From: Asterella californica
Lineage: Eukaryota > Streptophyta > Marchantiopsida > Marchantiales > Aytoniaceae
Assembly (NCBI GenBank): GCA_036924285.1
Contig: JAYKYS010000005.1
Location: forward strand, 25,270,001-25,334,000
DNA length: 64,000 nucleotides
Direction: 5' to 3'
Position 1 is the first letter of the stretch. Each line of letters begins with the position of its first letter. Of this stretch, positions 45,807-59,039 are shown piece by piece. The notes beneath the pieces are model-generated. The model saw only the letters and a list, made by a program, of their open reading frames with translations, had not been told where the DNA came from and ran no database searches. Position numbers and translations under genes: made by a program.

Positions 45807-48800
45807 GGATCAATCTGCAGCACAGCAAACCTCACAACCAAAACACCCGATCAAATTCTCTACTCCCCTCTCCTAAAATTTTCTGTTCTGCACAAAATCT
45901 TTGAACGTTGACAGGGCGTGACATGCGCGGGAGTCTGCCGAATCTAAAACCATAGGAGATTCGTCCCTTCGCCCTCCTTTCCTTCGTGGCACGGGAAATT
46001 ACTAGGAGTTTGAAGCATCTAGAGCATCTGCTCTTCAGTTTTGATATGTAAATAATATGATATGCATACATACACAAGAGAGTTGCCCTTACTTGAGTAA
46101 TTACACACTTTAGGAGAAGAACGAGAAGAAAGTATATTTGATTACTTTCAAAACATGAATTCTATTTATTTTATGTCTCACAGATTTAGGAGATATGGTT
46201 ACATGTGAAGGAAGAAGATCTTCACAAGAGCAATAAACCTTGAAAAGTAGGTGTCCTTGCTTCATCATAGAAAGCCTCTTTTTCTCATGATTTTTCTTTA
46301 AAATTTATTATATTTAATTCTTGAGAGTTGTTAAGGAATGTCTAGAAAGGAAAGACTCATTTGTCAACCCTTCATTCTTCCATTCGAAAATTTCTACAAA
46401 CTAAAATGTTTAGCCTAAACCGGCATCTAACTTGAATAAAGTGATTATATAAGGAACTAGCTCAGGAGTATATTCGCCCTTAAAATGGTACGGTGTTTCA
46501 AACACCCTCTCTGTATAGGCATCCAAATACGCACGCTTTTGGAAAATTGAAACTGTGCATGTTTAGAGGGAGTTGAGTGATGGAGCATTTAGTGTTCAAT
46601 ACACTAAACATACCCACAAATTCATGTCCATGTTTGTGTAAGAGAGCTTTCTTGTATCTCCAGACATCTTTAACTTAGTCTTTAGTCTTTTATAGAAGAT
46701 ATCTACATCAGTTCAAAATATAGACAGTCGACTCTCTCTAATTGCATCGTGTCGGTGGAATCAAAAAGTTATGCATTTAACGTGATATGCAAATATAATT
46801 ATTATCTCAAAAAATTATTTTGATGATTGTTCAAGTACAGATGGTGTGAAAAACTGAGTAATTGCAGTTCGTTTATGCTGATCCAGTATTTTCTTTGTAA
46901 GGTTGTGATAATACAATATTTAGTTCTAGCATATCATCAGAGAATATCTGCTCACTTTGCACTTGCAGGATAAAGAGTACAATATAAAAAAACACCTAAA
47001 AGGTAAGAACTTGTACTTATATGATCAAAATCAACTGCTGAGATCATTTCCAGATCTATTTTAACTACATAATTAACCTAAAATTTTATGCAATGTGCAG
47101 TTATCCTCGTTGAACTGTCATCGTTCCTGTCCATTTCTATGCAGTTAGATAATTATGCAAATATAAAACATAAATTTAAAGAGCATATAAACAGTGATAT
47201 TAACTCAACCATCTTAAAACCAACACTAGATTCTAAATTAATCCATAAATATTATAATTTTATTTAATCAAAAGTTTACCTATTAAAACCTTATTTGGAA
47301 CTAACATATTGTCTGAATTTTGCTTTGCCTCCAGAACCTAGAAATTCCTCTAAAGTTTAGCATGCAAGCACATTTCTTTTCACCCTATATATTAACATAC
47401 CGAACTACAGTAGATATGTAACTTATTTGCGTAAGACGGTATATACAAGATGTAACGGTACTACATGGTTTATCAATCATCAATTTCTTTGACTTGTTTG
47501 TCCTCGGGGAATAAATTTATGTTTCGATGTGTTTCTCCAGCTGCTTGTAGCTACTAACATTGTTGAACTTCTCGTCCTTCTCGTTCTTTTTCCTCCTCTT
47601 TATTTATGGGACAAGTTCATTATCTGCTAGATGATCTGATCCATCGGGATTGTACCTAGCTTTCTCCAAAGTTCAGGAAAATGGCGTCAGGAATCGCGGT
47701 AAGAGTGTGACAGATGGAAGAGAAGGCACTTTCTCCATATGCATGAAAGACTAGATGATGTGAGGTGGTCATATGAAGTGAAGTGAACATTGCTCGGAGG
47801 TGCCCGGCAGATGGCTGGCTAGCGTAGTCACAAGAACTAACCAAGTCGTGACGAGACACACGTCGCAAAGAAGTTAGCGAACCAGTTACATCCAGATTAT
47901 CACAAAGAAGGTACACAACAATTGCTCTCCAAGACAGATTTACTGTAGTTCGTCTGAAGAATTCTGTCTGAAACCAACTGTACAATGCGAATTACGTTCA
48001 TAACTACAAGACTACCACAAAAGATGTAGCTACATGGGGGCCCAACCTGGCCTGGCATCATTTGTTCCTAAAAGAAGAGTGTACTGCAGTTGACAAAGCA
48101 ACCGGCAGGTGTTTAACTCGCCAATTCAGTTATGAAAGGAAGATCCTCTAAAAGTTTCCTAGCTCCTTAACTAACGCTCCACACGATGACTGATATGCAT
48201 GCGACGCCACTTGTAAAACCGACCGTGGTGATAGCTTCAACGTTCTCTGCAGTTGTCACCAGTTACGAACTGTACCAGTAGATGATGGTTACTAAGTAGT
48301 ACACTGGACCATTCTCTCTTGATCGCTTCACTCAGTTCCTCTTCTGAGATGTTATGGTCCTAAAGTCGAAATGTCTACTGCTACATATGGATCTCACGAG
48401 TTTGAATCCTGTAACTCCGTCAGAGGACATGGGCACCGACTAACTACAGCTATGCAGTCCATGACCCACGAGAACAAAAAGTGAACCTGTATGACACAAT
48501 TTTAAGTGATTCTTACGATTACAAAGTGAACCTGTATGACACAACCTCTAGAAGTCTGACCAAAAATCGAGTTCTTTGATAGAAGTTCTACAAAAGTGAT
48601 CGAGGCTAAAAAGATCTGGTGCCCATGAAGTTGAGGAAAAACCAGATATCTGTGCTCCAATAGGCTGGAGTGTGTACGCTAAATCACTCGGACCTGACAG
48701 AACTCGGTGTTTTAACGGAGAAGTGGTTGAGAACTATGGTTTTCAGATTGACTTCCATGTTCAGGATGAACCTTGAAATGTGGTCATGGTAAGTGCCTCA

Positions 48801-48995
48801 GTGAGGAGCTTCAATAATAAATAAATAATGAACGAACTCAACGTTAAAAATGCCTACAAGAAAATTTCTAATTTGGGTAAAGTAGAATCCGATGGTACCA
48901 GGCCAACATTAACCCTCGGGCTTTCGAAATCTGAGAGACCATCAGCTTCTAGTCATGTCGTCTAACTCTCGGATGCGGATCTCTGGTTTTCAGGA
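45807..48995. other. Spacer between Ku70 and the GPI-protein gene
   Basis: The first 150-250 bp should hold the Ku70 leader and promoter; no TATA box is clear. The stretch 46.1-47.6 kb is AT-rich without genes. Near 48478 and 48523 the words aaagtgaacctgtatgacac repeat with a 45-bp period. The segment next to 48996 should hold the 3' untranslated region of the GPI-protein gene. Confidence 0.45.
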
Positions 48996-51900
48996 CTACG
49001 ACCTCGTGATAAAGAGAATAAAAACGGCGAACGCGCATAGAGTGTTCATCACTCTTGAGCCTGTCAAAGGCGAAGCAGAAAACAGAGATTTCAGTGAAGA
49101 AAAACGTAAGAACAGATTTTCAACATAAGACAGCAAGTACATAAGGGTAGAATTTCCAGCTCCCAGTAATTTCCTTTGTACTTACCAACATCTATGGATG
49201 AACCCGCTGATGGTGCCAATTCTGGTGGTGGGAACTCAGACGGAGCTGCGTGTAAACAACGACTGACATCAGCACACGTCCCGTCTTCCTATTTACCTGA
49301 TTCCGGTAAACACTATAACCGTGTGGAATATGTCATCGGAGACGACTTGCGGCTCTTACTTGAGGAGAAAAGGCCAGAAATCAGATGATGAAGTTAGCAA
49401 TCTAAAGTTGTTCTCGATTGTGAAGCCGTAGAACTTGTAACTCACAGAAGACTTTATTCCAGCTTCTACTCACCTGGACTGCTGCTGCTGACGACCGGTG
49501 GTTTTTGCCATTGGGCTCCGATATTGTCATTCAAGTCGCAGATGAAAGTAATGCCCGCTGTAGCATTCACATCCGTCGGCTGACTAGGAAGTAAACACCC
49601 TGTAGGAGAAGCAATAGGACATAAGCTGAGTGGCGCTCGGAAGCAGTAAACATTACAACAAGACAAAACCAACCAGGACAAGACATTCAACGGACCAGCT
49701 AAGAGTGACAACATAATTATCTACATGCCTAGGAGAAGCTAGTGGAATTCTGGAAACTGAATAGCAATAAGGATAGCATAAATATCAAGACTGTGTCACT
49801 GTAGTTGACAAAAACAAATTTGATCAGAGCAGGTGTGTGAAAAGCCTACATACCTTCGGTCCCTTGAGCTGTTCAAAGTGAAACCATGATTCACAAAGTA
49901 AACATCAAAACAAGAAAGAGGAATTAATAGAAGTCCTGAAGACACGACTGGATGGTTGCCACATGGACCTAAAGACCACTCTGAAATCGTAACAGAAAAC
50001 AGCTGCGGAACACAGAGTCTCAAATTCCTTTGACCTCAATAGTAGTTCGACTTTCCGCTTTCAAACTACCACTCATTTAGTTTTCCAGAATATATTTACC
50101 TTGAAGACTGAAGTCTCTGAGGTCAATGTCACATAAAGCGTATATATCTGTCGTCACTCCTTGGTTTTGTAACGTCTTGCTAAGAGTGGAAGCACATCTA
50201 TACGCCTGTTGGTTCGTGACAAGCATTTGCTTTTGCATAATTTGGAGGTAATCATCTAGAGACTCGCAACAAGTTACGTTTGATGGAGATGGGCCGCGAC
50301 AACTTCTTGCCACTTCGGAAGTGTTACTGAAGACAAGCGGGCACACTGTTCACACAAAGGAGTGAGCTGGTCAGTATGGGAGACCAAGAGAAATAATGGA
50401 GTCGGAAAACATGTCAGTTTTTATATCAACAGAAGAATAAGCAACTAGCAGATCAAATATATCATATGTGTGTATGAACTCTTATCATTGACCGTATTTT
50501 GATGAGATTAAACGCTGGAAATCCCTTTTGTCATCCAACCGGGAGAAAGGGCAAAAATGGAAGTACTAACTTCTCATCAAGTATGTGAAGAGTGATGAGC
50601 CATACCTTTATTGACACTACAGCTCATTACCGTTCGCAAAGCGGAATTCGCCTGCGTGGGCGTAAGCCTGCTTGCCAACCATGAAAGTGCAAGAGACTCA
50701 CACTCATCCACAGTGTTCTGATGTGGGATGGTCTTTGATAAGCCTTGAGCCAACTTCAAAGAAACGTTCGCGATCTGATTTTGGCATGTTTGCGTGCTGC
50801 ATTCTTTGAAAGGATCAACCACCTGACAAGCTTCCATCAGGGCCGTGGTATTTATCAGCAGCTCGAATTCCGCCATGGTCGTTACCGGACAGGAAGCCAC
50901 CGTAAGATTGGAAGGTTTAACGTTGCATAAGGCAGGGACACTGCTATTACCCAATAAGCTGACGAGTATATTCACTGTGTCACCGAAGCAATACTCCGCT
51001 TCTGTATCGTTCAGTGCCAGCGCACCTGTGGTGACCATGTGCTGCCCTTGCATTATTCTCAATAAACTGTCAAATTGCGGGCAGCAGATGACAACCCCGA
51101 CATACGCTGCCAGGGGATCGGCACAATCAAACGCAGTCCTCTGAAAAGTCGAAGAAACGGCGGTGAAATTGAGAGAACAATTACCTGCACTATTCCACAA
51201 TTTCACTTGCAAATAAGTAGACGGCGAAGCGACTGCAGGATGCTAAACTTGAAGCTACAACACAACTACGATTACAAGAACCAAACAGATAAGTCCGTAT
51301 GTTCACCGAGAAAAATCGGTTTAGAAGCTCTCGCTTGCTTCAAAAAGAAGGAAAGAGAAACGGGAAAAAAAACGAAGAAAAGGAGAACAGACATGCGACT
51401 GAACCAACTGTAGGCAATAACTCAAAGCAGTACCTGACAGCATAGGGGTTTGCGGCCCATCTGGGATCGGAATTGTTAGAGGACCAGGAGAGGGTGCGAT
51501 GAAAGGGATAGTTAGAGGTGGATCACTGGGCTCGGGGAATAAATCCGGCACTGGAGCAGGCACAGAAGCAGGCCCAGGTAGGGTAGCTTGGAATTCTGGA
51601 GCTGGAGCTAGAGCAGGAGAGACTGTTGCGAGGATGAAGGACGACGGTCTTTTTGCAAAGGAGATATCGAGGAGTTGATGGCGTTGGAGTCCCTGCGATT
51701 GGGAGAATCTTTCTTGCACGAGTGTGTGAAGTTGGGAAGCTGAATTATCCTGGCTGGCTGCATCGGTCGAATTTACTATAAGGTATACAATACCTGCCAA
51801 AGCACAGAAGCCATGAAAAAGACAAATTTAGTAACTGCAGCAGCAGAGTCCTCAAATTACATAGCCGATGAGGTATGAGAAAATTTAAAGCTAGAATAAA

Positions 51901-53181
51901 ACATCACGTGACAGAGAAATGCTATGCAAACAAAACCGAGGTACAAGAACAAAAAGGACCTATGTAAAGACCCTCCGAAAAAATCCTGGAGCGGAAAGAA
52001 TGCTTATGTCAGCATCGCTAGGTATGCTGGATAACAGAATTGAATAAAATGACGTCTTGTACTTGAAGAGGGGCTAAGTTTTCTATACTCCACATCCGTA
52101 GCAAAGGTGAAAGAAAAGAGCATTATCTGAACGCCGATATGCTTATAAACCAGACAACAAAGAGGTCGTTATTTCAGACACAATGGAATCCAGGTTAATG
52201 TCAAGTTATCCAGAATACTACTTAGTTAGGCGATACATAAAAGTTAAAGACAAAGGAAAACGTAAAGCTTGCGATGCATTCTCAACTCGATCCCGTGCGA
52301 CCTGAACCATATTGAGCACGAACCTGGATAACTTAACGCAAAAAAATTGCGTGGTGCTGACAGAAACCTACACTCAACAGGTTAGGGCCGATATACAATT
52401 CACGACAAGAGCCGACAAATGCTAGCCTCCGGGAAACAAAGTATGTGTAGGTTCTGTTCCTCCGCTCGAGTGTCTCGCATTGGTCGACACTCGTAACGAA
52501 GGAGTTGGTTCAAATAACATGAGAAAATATCTCTTCTGGCCGCAGCAACAATTGGAATAAACGTTGAACTACCAAGCATCATCCAGAACAGATCAAGAGA
52601 TCCAAGAAAGAAAGTCAAGGATTACGTCCATCAAGGCGCTGCATTCCAAAATATACAAGAGCGAAGCTAGGTAAGGTACCCACTCCTCGTCTTAGGGAGG
52701 CTCTGTAATAAATTACTCACTTGATTTGAACTTCATTAGCTAACTCAACAATCTACTCCAAGCCTACTTCAATAAGAATCGTACGGCAATCTAAGAGTTG
52801 ATCACAATATATACTACGGCGAGTTGACTGAGAAGAAGAAATACAGCATTCCTGAGAACAAGAGGTGATAGCACATGACTCGGCAAATACAGGCTTCATA
52901 TCTTAAATGTCATTCCCATATCCAACAAAACTCGCAGTACGAGGCAACCCAGTAGCATCATTTACCTCAGACCTACTCCACTGAGCTTCCAAGACAGAAA
53001 AACAACATAAAATCCAGACTTTACTAGACCAACGTTAAAAGGTCCAAAGCGACTGGTAACGAGGATTACAAAAGTCCAAAGCGTCGTAGAGAATACAAGT
53101 CAACCGGTAAATGTAGGTGAGAAAAGCAGCTCACATTCAACTAACAGAAGCCAAACGAGCCTCCAGCAAGGGCCCCTCATG
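48996..53181 (-). CDS. GPI-anchored SPARK-domain protein (At1g61900-like), 7 coding exons
   Basis: A secreted cell-surface protein of unknown function; plant relatives are annotated as uncharacterised GPI-anchored proteins. The chain predicts 493 residues. A signal peptide starts MRGPCWRLVWLLLVEC and is split by a 1,342-bp intron. A Pro/Ala-rich spacer follows (about 65-135). The SPARK domain begins NCSLNFTAVSSTFQRTAFDC, with CCPQFDSLLRIMQGQ. A second Cys-rich segment (CCESLDDYLQIMQKQ) is followed by GCLLPS and FICDLNDN, hallmarks of this family. A Ser/Pro-rich stretch leads to a hydrophobic tail (NTLCAFAVFILFITRS, then stop), typical of a GPI-anchor signal. Exons from the 5' end: 53136-53181, 51434-51793, 50606-51184, 50100-50345, 49474-49599, 49186-49245, 48996-49060. 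The total is 1,482 nt with no stop. Exon 1 rests on a strong donor (gtgagc), the right phase and the signal-peptide fit, so it is the least certain part. Confidence 0.88.
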
Positions 53182-56100
53182 CCTCCCTGCTTGGTCAGGG
53201 TTAACTCCACAAAAAGCTTCCCCGTGAGTCCCCAGCTGTAAGATCCCTGGCAGCAGTCGGGCGTTCCTTGTTTGCTTCCCTCTGTCAGCTACTTCAGTCT
53301 TGTAAACCTGGACTCTTACTTCAATGCCTGTAATAACATTCCAGCTCTAAACTTCTTTCTTCTAAGAACCCATCTCCTCCGGTCCTCTCAGCTCCACCCG
53401 GCTTCACTGGCCTTTCCCGTCACCTCATTATCCAGCTCACTACCGGCGAAACACCTCGAACTTATCCAGCCCCGCGCCATATCGTCACTGCAGCCGTTAG
53501 AAAACATCGCCCATCACTCTGAAGTGCACTAGGTCCTGTTTCTCACGTTCTAATCTCTTCCTCTCACTTCCCCCACAGGTTCCTGACAGGAAAAAAAATT
53601 CACTTTCTCGTCTAGTGTTTCGTCCTTTCCTGTGACACCTCGCCTCGTTTTCAGCTCGTTGCTCCGCAATGACAGTCGAGTGAGGTCTCCCAAACCTGCT
53701 CTGCCTCGCTCCACTCCTCCCAGAAGCATGGAGTTCACTTTAATATCTCAATACTCCCGATGGGCTCAAAATGTGTGAGCCAATGTGTTTCCAGCGAACG
53801 CTCACTCCTCTCGTTAAGTAAAGAGCGCAGTCAGTCCCACACTGAGCCCCACCAAGATCCACTCTCGGAAACGCCAGACGATCTGCAGCATTCGCTCCGT
53901 CTCGTCCACTTCCTCGTCCTCTTCCTTCAGTGCCTGCCTTAGCTTCCCATCCGCCAGCAGCAGGTCAGCCACAGGAACAACAGCTGCTTCTACTGGCGCA
54001 TTTGAGTCCGAAAACTCACGCTTCGTCGTCGTCGCCGCTGCGCAGAAACAGCCGCACAGACACACGAGACGATACGAGGGAAGTGAAGGGGAGGGGAGAG
54101 AAGAGCGCTGAGCTGGAGACGAACACGAACACGAACACGCATCAGAGAGGACCGAAAACAGAGCCCAGTCACGAGGTCACCGGCTAAAATTGAAAATCTA
54201 CCGGTTGCCTCTGGGTTCTGGCAGGGAGATCCGCAGAAGAGGAGGAGCAAAACGCGGAGAAAGAGACGGACCGTGGGATTCTGTCTGGCTGACGATGGCG
54301 GGCTTTTGATCGCGACCTAGGCCTGGCCTAAATCAGCGTCATTATTTATCCTGGGTAAAATGCTGAGCGTGGACGGGTGTTAGTTCATTTCCGTGTCGTC
54401 GCATTTACATCGCCTTTATGTCCCTTGGATACACAGTATCTCGTCTTGCACCTGCTAGGACTCTACCAGTGCTTATCTTATCTGGCCAGCCATAATGTTA
54501 ACCTTCGCTATTATTCATTTGTGTGTTTGTCTTCTTCCTTGCATCATTAGCAAGACAAACTCTCATGTTCTTCTTCCAGGTGTTATGATTGATACGCGCT
54601 TTACCTTCACAATTTGTCTTGCTCGAGGTTATATATCACAGGTTTTCACTTTGTAAAACACACTCTCCTCAAGTACTCCTCCACACTTCAGTAGCTGCTT
54701 CTTCATTTGCTGCCTAGTAGGTTCAGGCTGCTCAGCCTTGTGAGTTGTGACCCTAAAAGGAACTTCGCAGATTGAGAGAAAGACACCTCACATCAGCGTG
54801 TCGGGACTTCTCGGTTCCTATGGCGTGAAACAAGGAACACACTCTTGAAGTGTACGATCGCAGATGTCTCTATCGTCTACTTTGGTGACAGTGCTGATCG
54901 ATTCACGCTACTTCGTGGTTCACTTTTGTCTACCGACGTAGCTTTCTGCGCTGATATGTCGAAACTTTCGCGTGTGCTAACCTTAGGAAGTTCCAGACGT
55001 GAGTTTGATATCTTTTTTAGTGTGCTTTGTAAGCTGCATCCTTCGTCCTTTCTTTAGGTCATGCAAAAAGATCCGAGCTTTGGCTTCGGACCGCTGAAAT
55101 AGACTCCTTGTGCTGCCGAGCAAAGTAGGAAATTTAGAGAATCGGATCTTGACCCTTTGTTGGCCAGTGATGGTGATCATTTGAGAGCTTTTTGCCAATT
55201 ATGCTTTACATGATCATGTTTTCCAGTTTCTTCCGTTTGTTACTTTCCTTTTCTTTCTTGTTGGTATGAGTTTTACATTTGGTTTGTTCTTTAGGGTTTC
55301 ACCACCGAGATGCATCTATAATCCCTGGTGCGCATGCAGCTTTTCTTTTTTCCTTGTACGTATGTAGAGCATCCTTGTATGTGGAATTTCTCAGCGATCA
55401 TGCGGAGAGTTGAAGCACAGATTGCAAAGCTTATTGAAATATACACTATGAACTTGCACTGATTTAACGAGAAGCCATCTTCACAAATTGCTGTAGAAAT
55501 CTTCATGTGAGACAAATAGGGCCACTTAAACCTCTCCTCGTAACGATAATTACAGAACTCAGATGAGAAGACGTAAGTTCGAAATGTCAGATTGTGGTAA
55601 GGACTGCAAAAGTCTGTAGACATTCTATTTAAAAGCTCTTTTTTACTGTGTTCAGAAGATTACGTTTACAGGCATAGACTGCGAATGTCCAATGACTGTA
55701 AAATTTACAGCAAAACCCTATAGGAAGTTATAGGAATCCTCCAAGATCAAGGATTGAGTGGTCCTACTAACTTTTTTACAAATATTTGTTGAAAAATATC
55801 ATTGACGTAAATAAATATTCACATCGTTGAAAACTTTTGAATCAGATGTCTGTGGACGTTTTGCATTCCTGACACGATCTAACGCTCAAGACTTTTGTAT
55901 TCTTACTTTGATCTTGTAAATTTCGGTACAAGGCGAAGTTTGAAACTGCTGTATACAGTGTCTCGATGACATGATCATGTTTCGATTTTGAGCAGGTACT
56001 ATAAAAGATAAACCCAATAGAAACATTTTTTATTCAAGTTCTGGCAATATTATCGGCCCTGCTCAAGTGTTTGGCAGCTTTGAAGATAAGAGACCAGGTA

Positions 56101-56999
56101 ACGTCAATGATGGGGAAACTCGTTCACCGACACGAGGAAATGAAATGCCATGACGTGGGCCACCCAGCAACTTGTCTTAGTTCTTAAGCAACCATATATT
56201 TAAGGAGTGGCATCCATGCTTACTACGTATTCAACTACGTATTTAAGCCAGGTTTATATCGGTATTTCTTCTCGGTTTTTTGCTATCCTGCTGTTTTATG
56301 GCCATGAGCAGTCTGTTAGGTATCTTTCCACTTGACAAGTATTCTGTTTTTCTAGAGAATCTTGGTGTGAGTATAAAATTATTATCTTCCGACTGTTCAG
56401 TTCTTTTCTCTAGTTAGAATTCCATATGTGAAAACTGCTGCTCGGCAGTTTTGGGCCATGGGTACTTTCCCCTTACCCCTCCAACTGTTTTGGGCAGCAC
56501 GAGCGATGAGCAAACGTCACATGGACAAAGATTTGGGTGTGTGCTTTTCGTACCAGTGCTTCGGTGTGAAAACGGTTTCCCCCACGAGTTGATCTCTGTT
56601 TTTTCTTGCAAGATTTTGGCAGAAAAACTGGGTAGAAGATATGTTCGTGGGGGGGAAGAGTTGTTTGCGGAAAAACCATGTAAAACTGAACTGGTCTTGT
56701 TACGGAATCTCTGAGACACACCACGAAAATACATGCAAGTGGTCCTTACTGCGTCTTGGCCAGGAAGTTCCTCCATCATCTACAGAATCCAGTTTATTCC
56801 AGTATCAGAACGGAAGAAAACGTCCGGCATGGTCCCTCGCACAGCATTTTCTTTTTGTGTTTTAGTTGTTTATAAGCCTCTTTTGCTCTGGGGCTTTGTT
56901 CAGCTCGCCACTCCCTTTCATAGCCTGAGACCCCTCTGCATGGGGGCTCGACCCACGCCACCCTGGCTACAGACGGATGTACTAACATGTTGTAAAAAT
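53182..56999. other. Region upstream of the GPI-protein gene, no gene recognised
   Basis: Several short frames occur on both strands. One at 53814-54065 (minus) ends in a hydrophobic stretch (WILVGLSVGLTALF) but has no ATG at its start, and a stop closes the frame upstream. Composition near 53.2-54.3 kb is GC- and CT-rich, fitting a promoter or leader. Nothing in 54.3-57.0 kb resembles a family. Confidence 0.4.
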
Positions 57000-59000
57000 A
57001 AAATAATATATGAAGAAAAACTAATATGTTTTTAATTAAAACAGACAGAGATGAGATATTATTTAATGTACATAACTATAATAAAGAGATGTGTAAGGAC
57101 ATATATGATCCCAAATTTCGAGTTTATCAAGTGAAATAACTATAAATGCTATATTTATTACTATAATACTAACTGCTGAAACTGAGGTGTATCGATTTTT
57201 CTAAAAGTTATGGCGTTTATACTTTATACGTACTTCTATAAACAATTATACATAACTGTACTCGAATTCCACTAAAATCAAATTAATTATTGATAAGCTA
57301 TAGAATATTAGGGTATTAGAGTGTGATAAAGTATGATGTGTACTTTTCTTATCCAAGACAAAAGTCTTGCAGATACTAGTAACAATATTTCCAAACTTGA
57401 CGATAAAGATTTGGCATTTTTCCATGGACAGAAAGAATGCAAATGTTCGCTACTCTGTCCGGTAAAAGCCAAACCACTTCAGTGACAAGAACCTTTATTC
57501 TCGAGCACACTTGATACACGATAATACACACAAGAACTTTCCCGAATCCCTCATTCGAAGATATAGTGAAGTATACGGTTAAGGTTGTTGGCCCAAAGGA
57601 CTAGTAGTAGTTGAATACCAGTGCTTACCAGTGGTTTGTCTCAGTTATTTGGGTAGCATCATATGCATATTATCCATCTTTCGATGATGGAGGCAAATAC
57701 GCATGGGTTTAATCTTTTTAATTTTTTTCCGCAGGAATGGTTAAGTACTAAATTAAAATAATTATTTATTAATGTATAAATATTTTTAGATTCTTGGACT
57801 ATACCTTTGGCAATGCGGTTGTGTATTCATCTCTTATGGTTTATATTTTGATCCGTCTGTGTTTCCAGACATAGATATTAATATTAATATTAATATTAAT
57901 AAAATATTTTGATTATTTCTCTCCACTTGGTATATAAATTTTGTTTAACATTTATGTTTTCTGATATCATTTACAGAATAAAAATTATCTATAAATTCAT
58001 CGAGAATGCATATTATTATTTGTCTCGTGACTAGTTCCGTAAAAATGTGTAGGAAGTTTATGGTGCATTGTGTTGGTTTCTTTCTTCTTGTGGTGTTTAA
58101 ACCGTACGAAAACCAGCTGAAGGTGTGACTCATGTAGTCCTTTTCATGCTGGAGATAGCGGTAGTTACGGAATAGGTTAGCTCGACAGTTTTCTCTGTCG
58201 CTCTTTTCTAGGATATTACATTTATCTTCTTACGAGGGGTTCAACTGGGAGTTGGCTCTGGTTCAGTCGGTTCAAAAATGATTAGGTTAAAGTTTTGAAA
58301 GGGTTTGGTTTTTCATTTGAATGGTTTTTAAATGGTCTGGTTAGTCAAATCTTTAAACGGTTTTTAAGCGGTTCCGTTTCGGTTTCATAGTTTCAAAAGA
58401 AAATTAATATAGTTCGACAAACATTATTTAATCATGATAAATATAAATGAGAAATTATAGATCAAAAGTAAATAATATAGTATTGTATAATGTGTTATAA
58501 TCACATAAAATCTAAAATATTATTGATAAAAACTCATCGATCATACAATTGAAGATTTGTCTAGATGATTTGTTTTGGTTCAAGTTTTTATAAAACGATT
58601 AGGTTCAAGAAAACTTCAATTTAAATACTTTTCAAAACAGTTTAGTTAATAAATAGTTAGTTACGAATTTTGAAAACGGTTTTGTCTTGGTTCAGTTCGG
58701 TCCATGAGGGATGTGCTCCTCTCTATCTTTAGAAACTATTAGCCAACATGTTCAGACATTATGTGTATTTTTCTTTCAAGACACTCCGCACGATTTTCCG
58801 TGGTGACTATCCATCCAAAAAGCACACCCGCATTTTCAAGTTAACCTTATAGGCTTGCCACATCTTGCATAGTATAGTGCTCGGGGTAAAAGTTTTCAAG
58901 GACCATAAATTATCCGAGAGTAATGAATGGAGTCAGCTTATATCTACAATTACCTGTTATTTTAGGGTTTTATGATTAATTTATCATCATGTGAGTTCAA
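57000..59000. other. AT-rich DNA, possibly including the gypsy 5' LTR
   Basis: No gene is seen. A six-base repeat (attaat units) lies at 57871-57898. Around 58260-58720 short words such as ggttcagt, aacggtt and ggttcaag recur. The 5' LTR of the downstream gypsy element should fall here, but without the 3' LTR it cannot be delimited. Confidence 0.4.
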
Positions 59001-59001
59001 C

Positions 59002-59020
59002 GGTCTAGTTAGAGCTTAGT
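59002..59020 (+). other. Possible decayed primer-binding site
   Basis: The word ggtctagttagagcttag resembles the initiator-Met tRNA primer site common in plant LTR elements (tggtatcagagc) at several positions, and it lies just before the gag region. The match is weak. Confidence 0.25.
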
Positions 59021-59039
59021 GTTTCGCGATTGACACGGG

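Noticed and set aside
53814..54065. Possible small tail-anchored protein
   Set aside because: There is no ATG at its start and an in-frame stop closes it upstream. It is more likely leader or promoter DNA.
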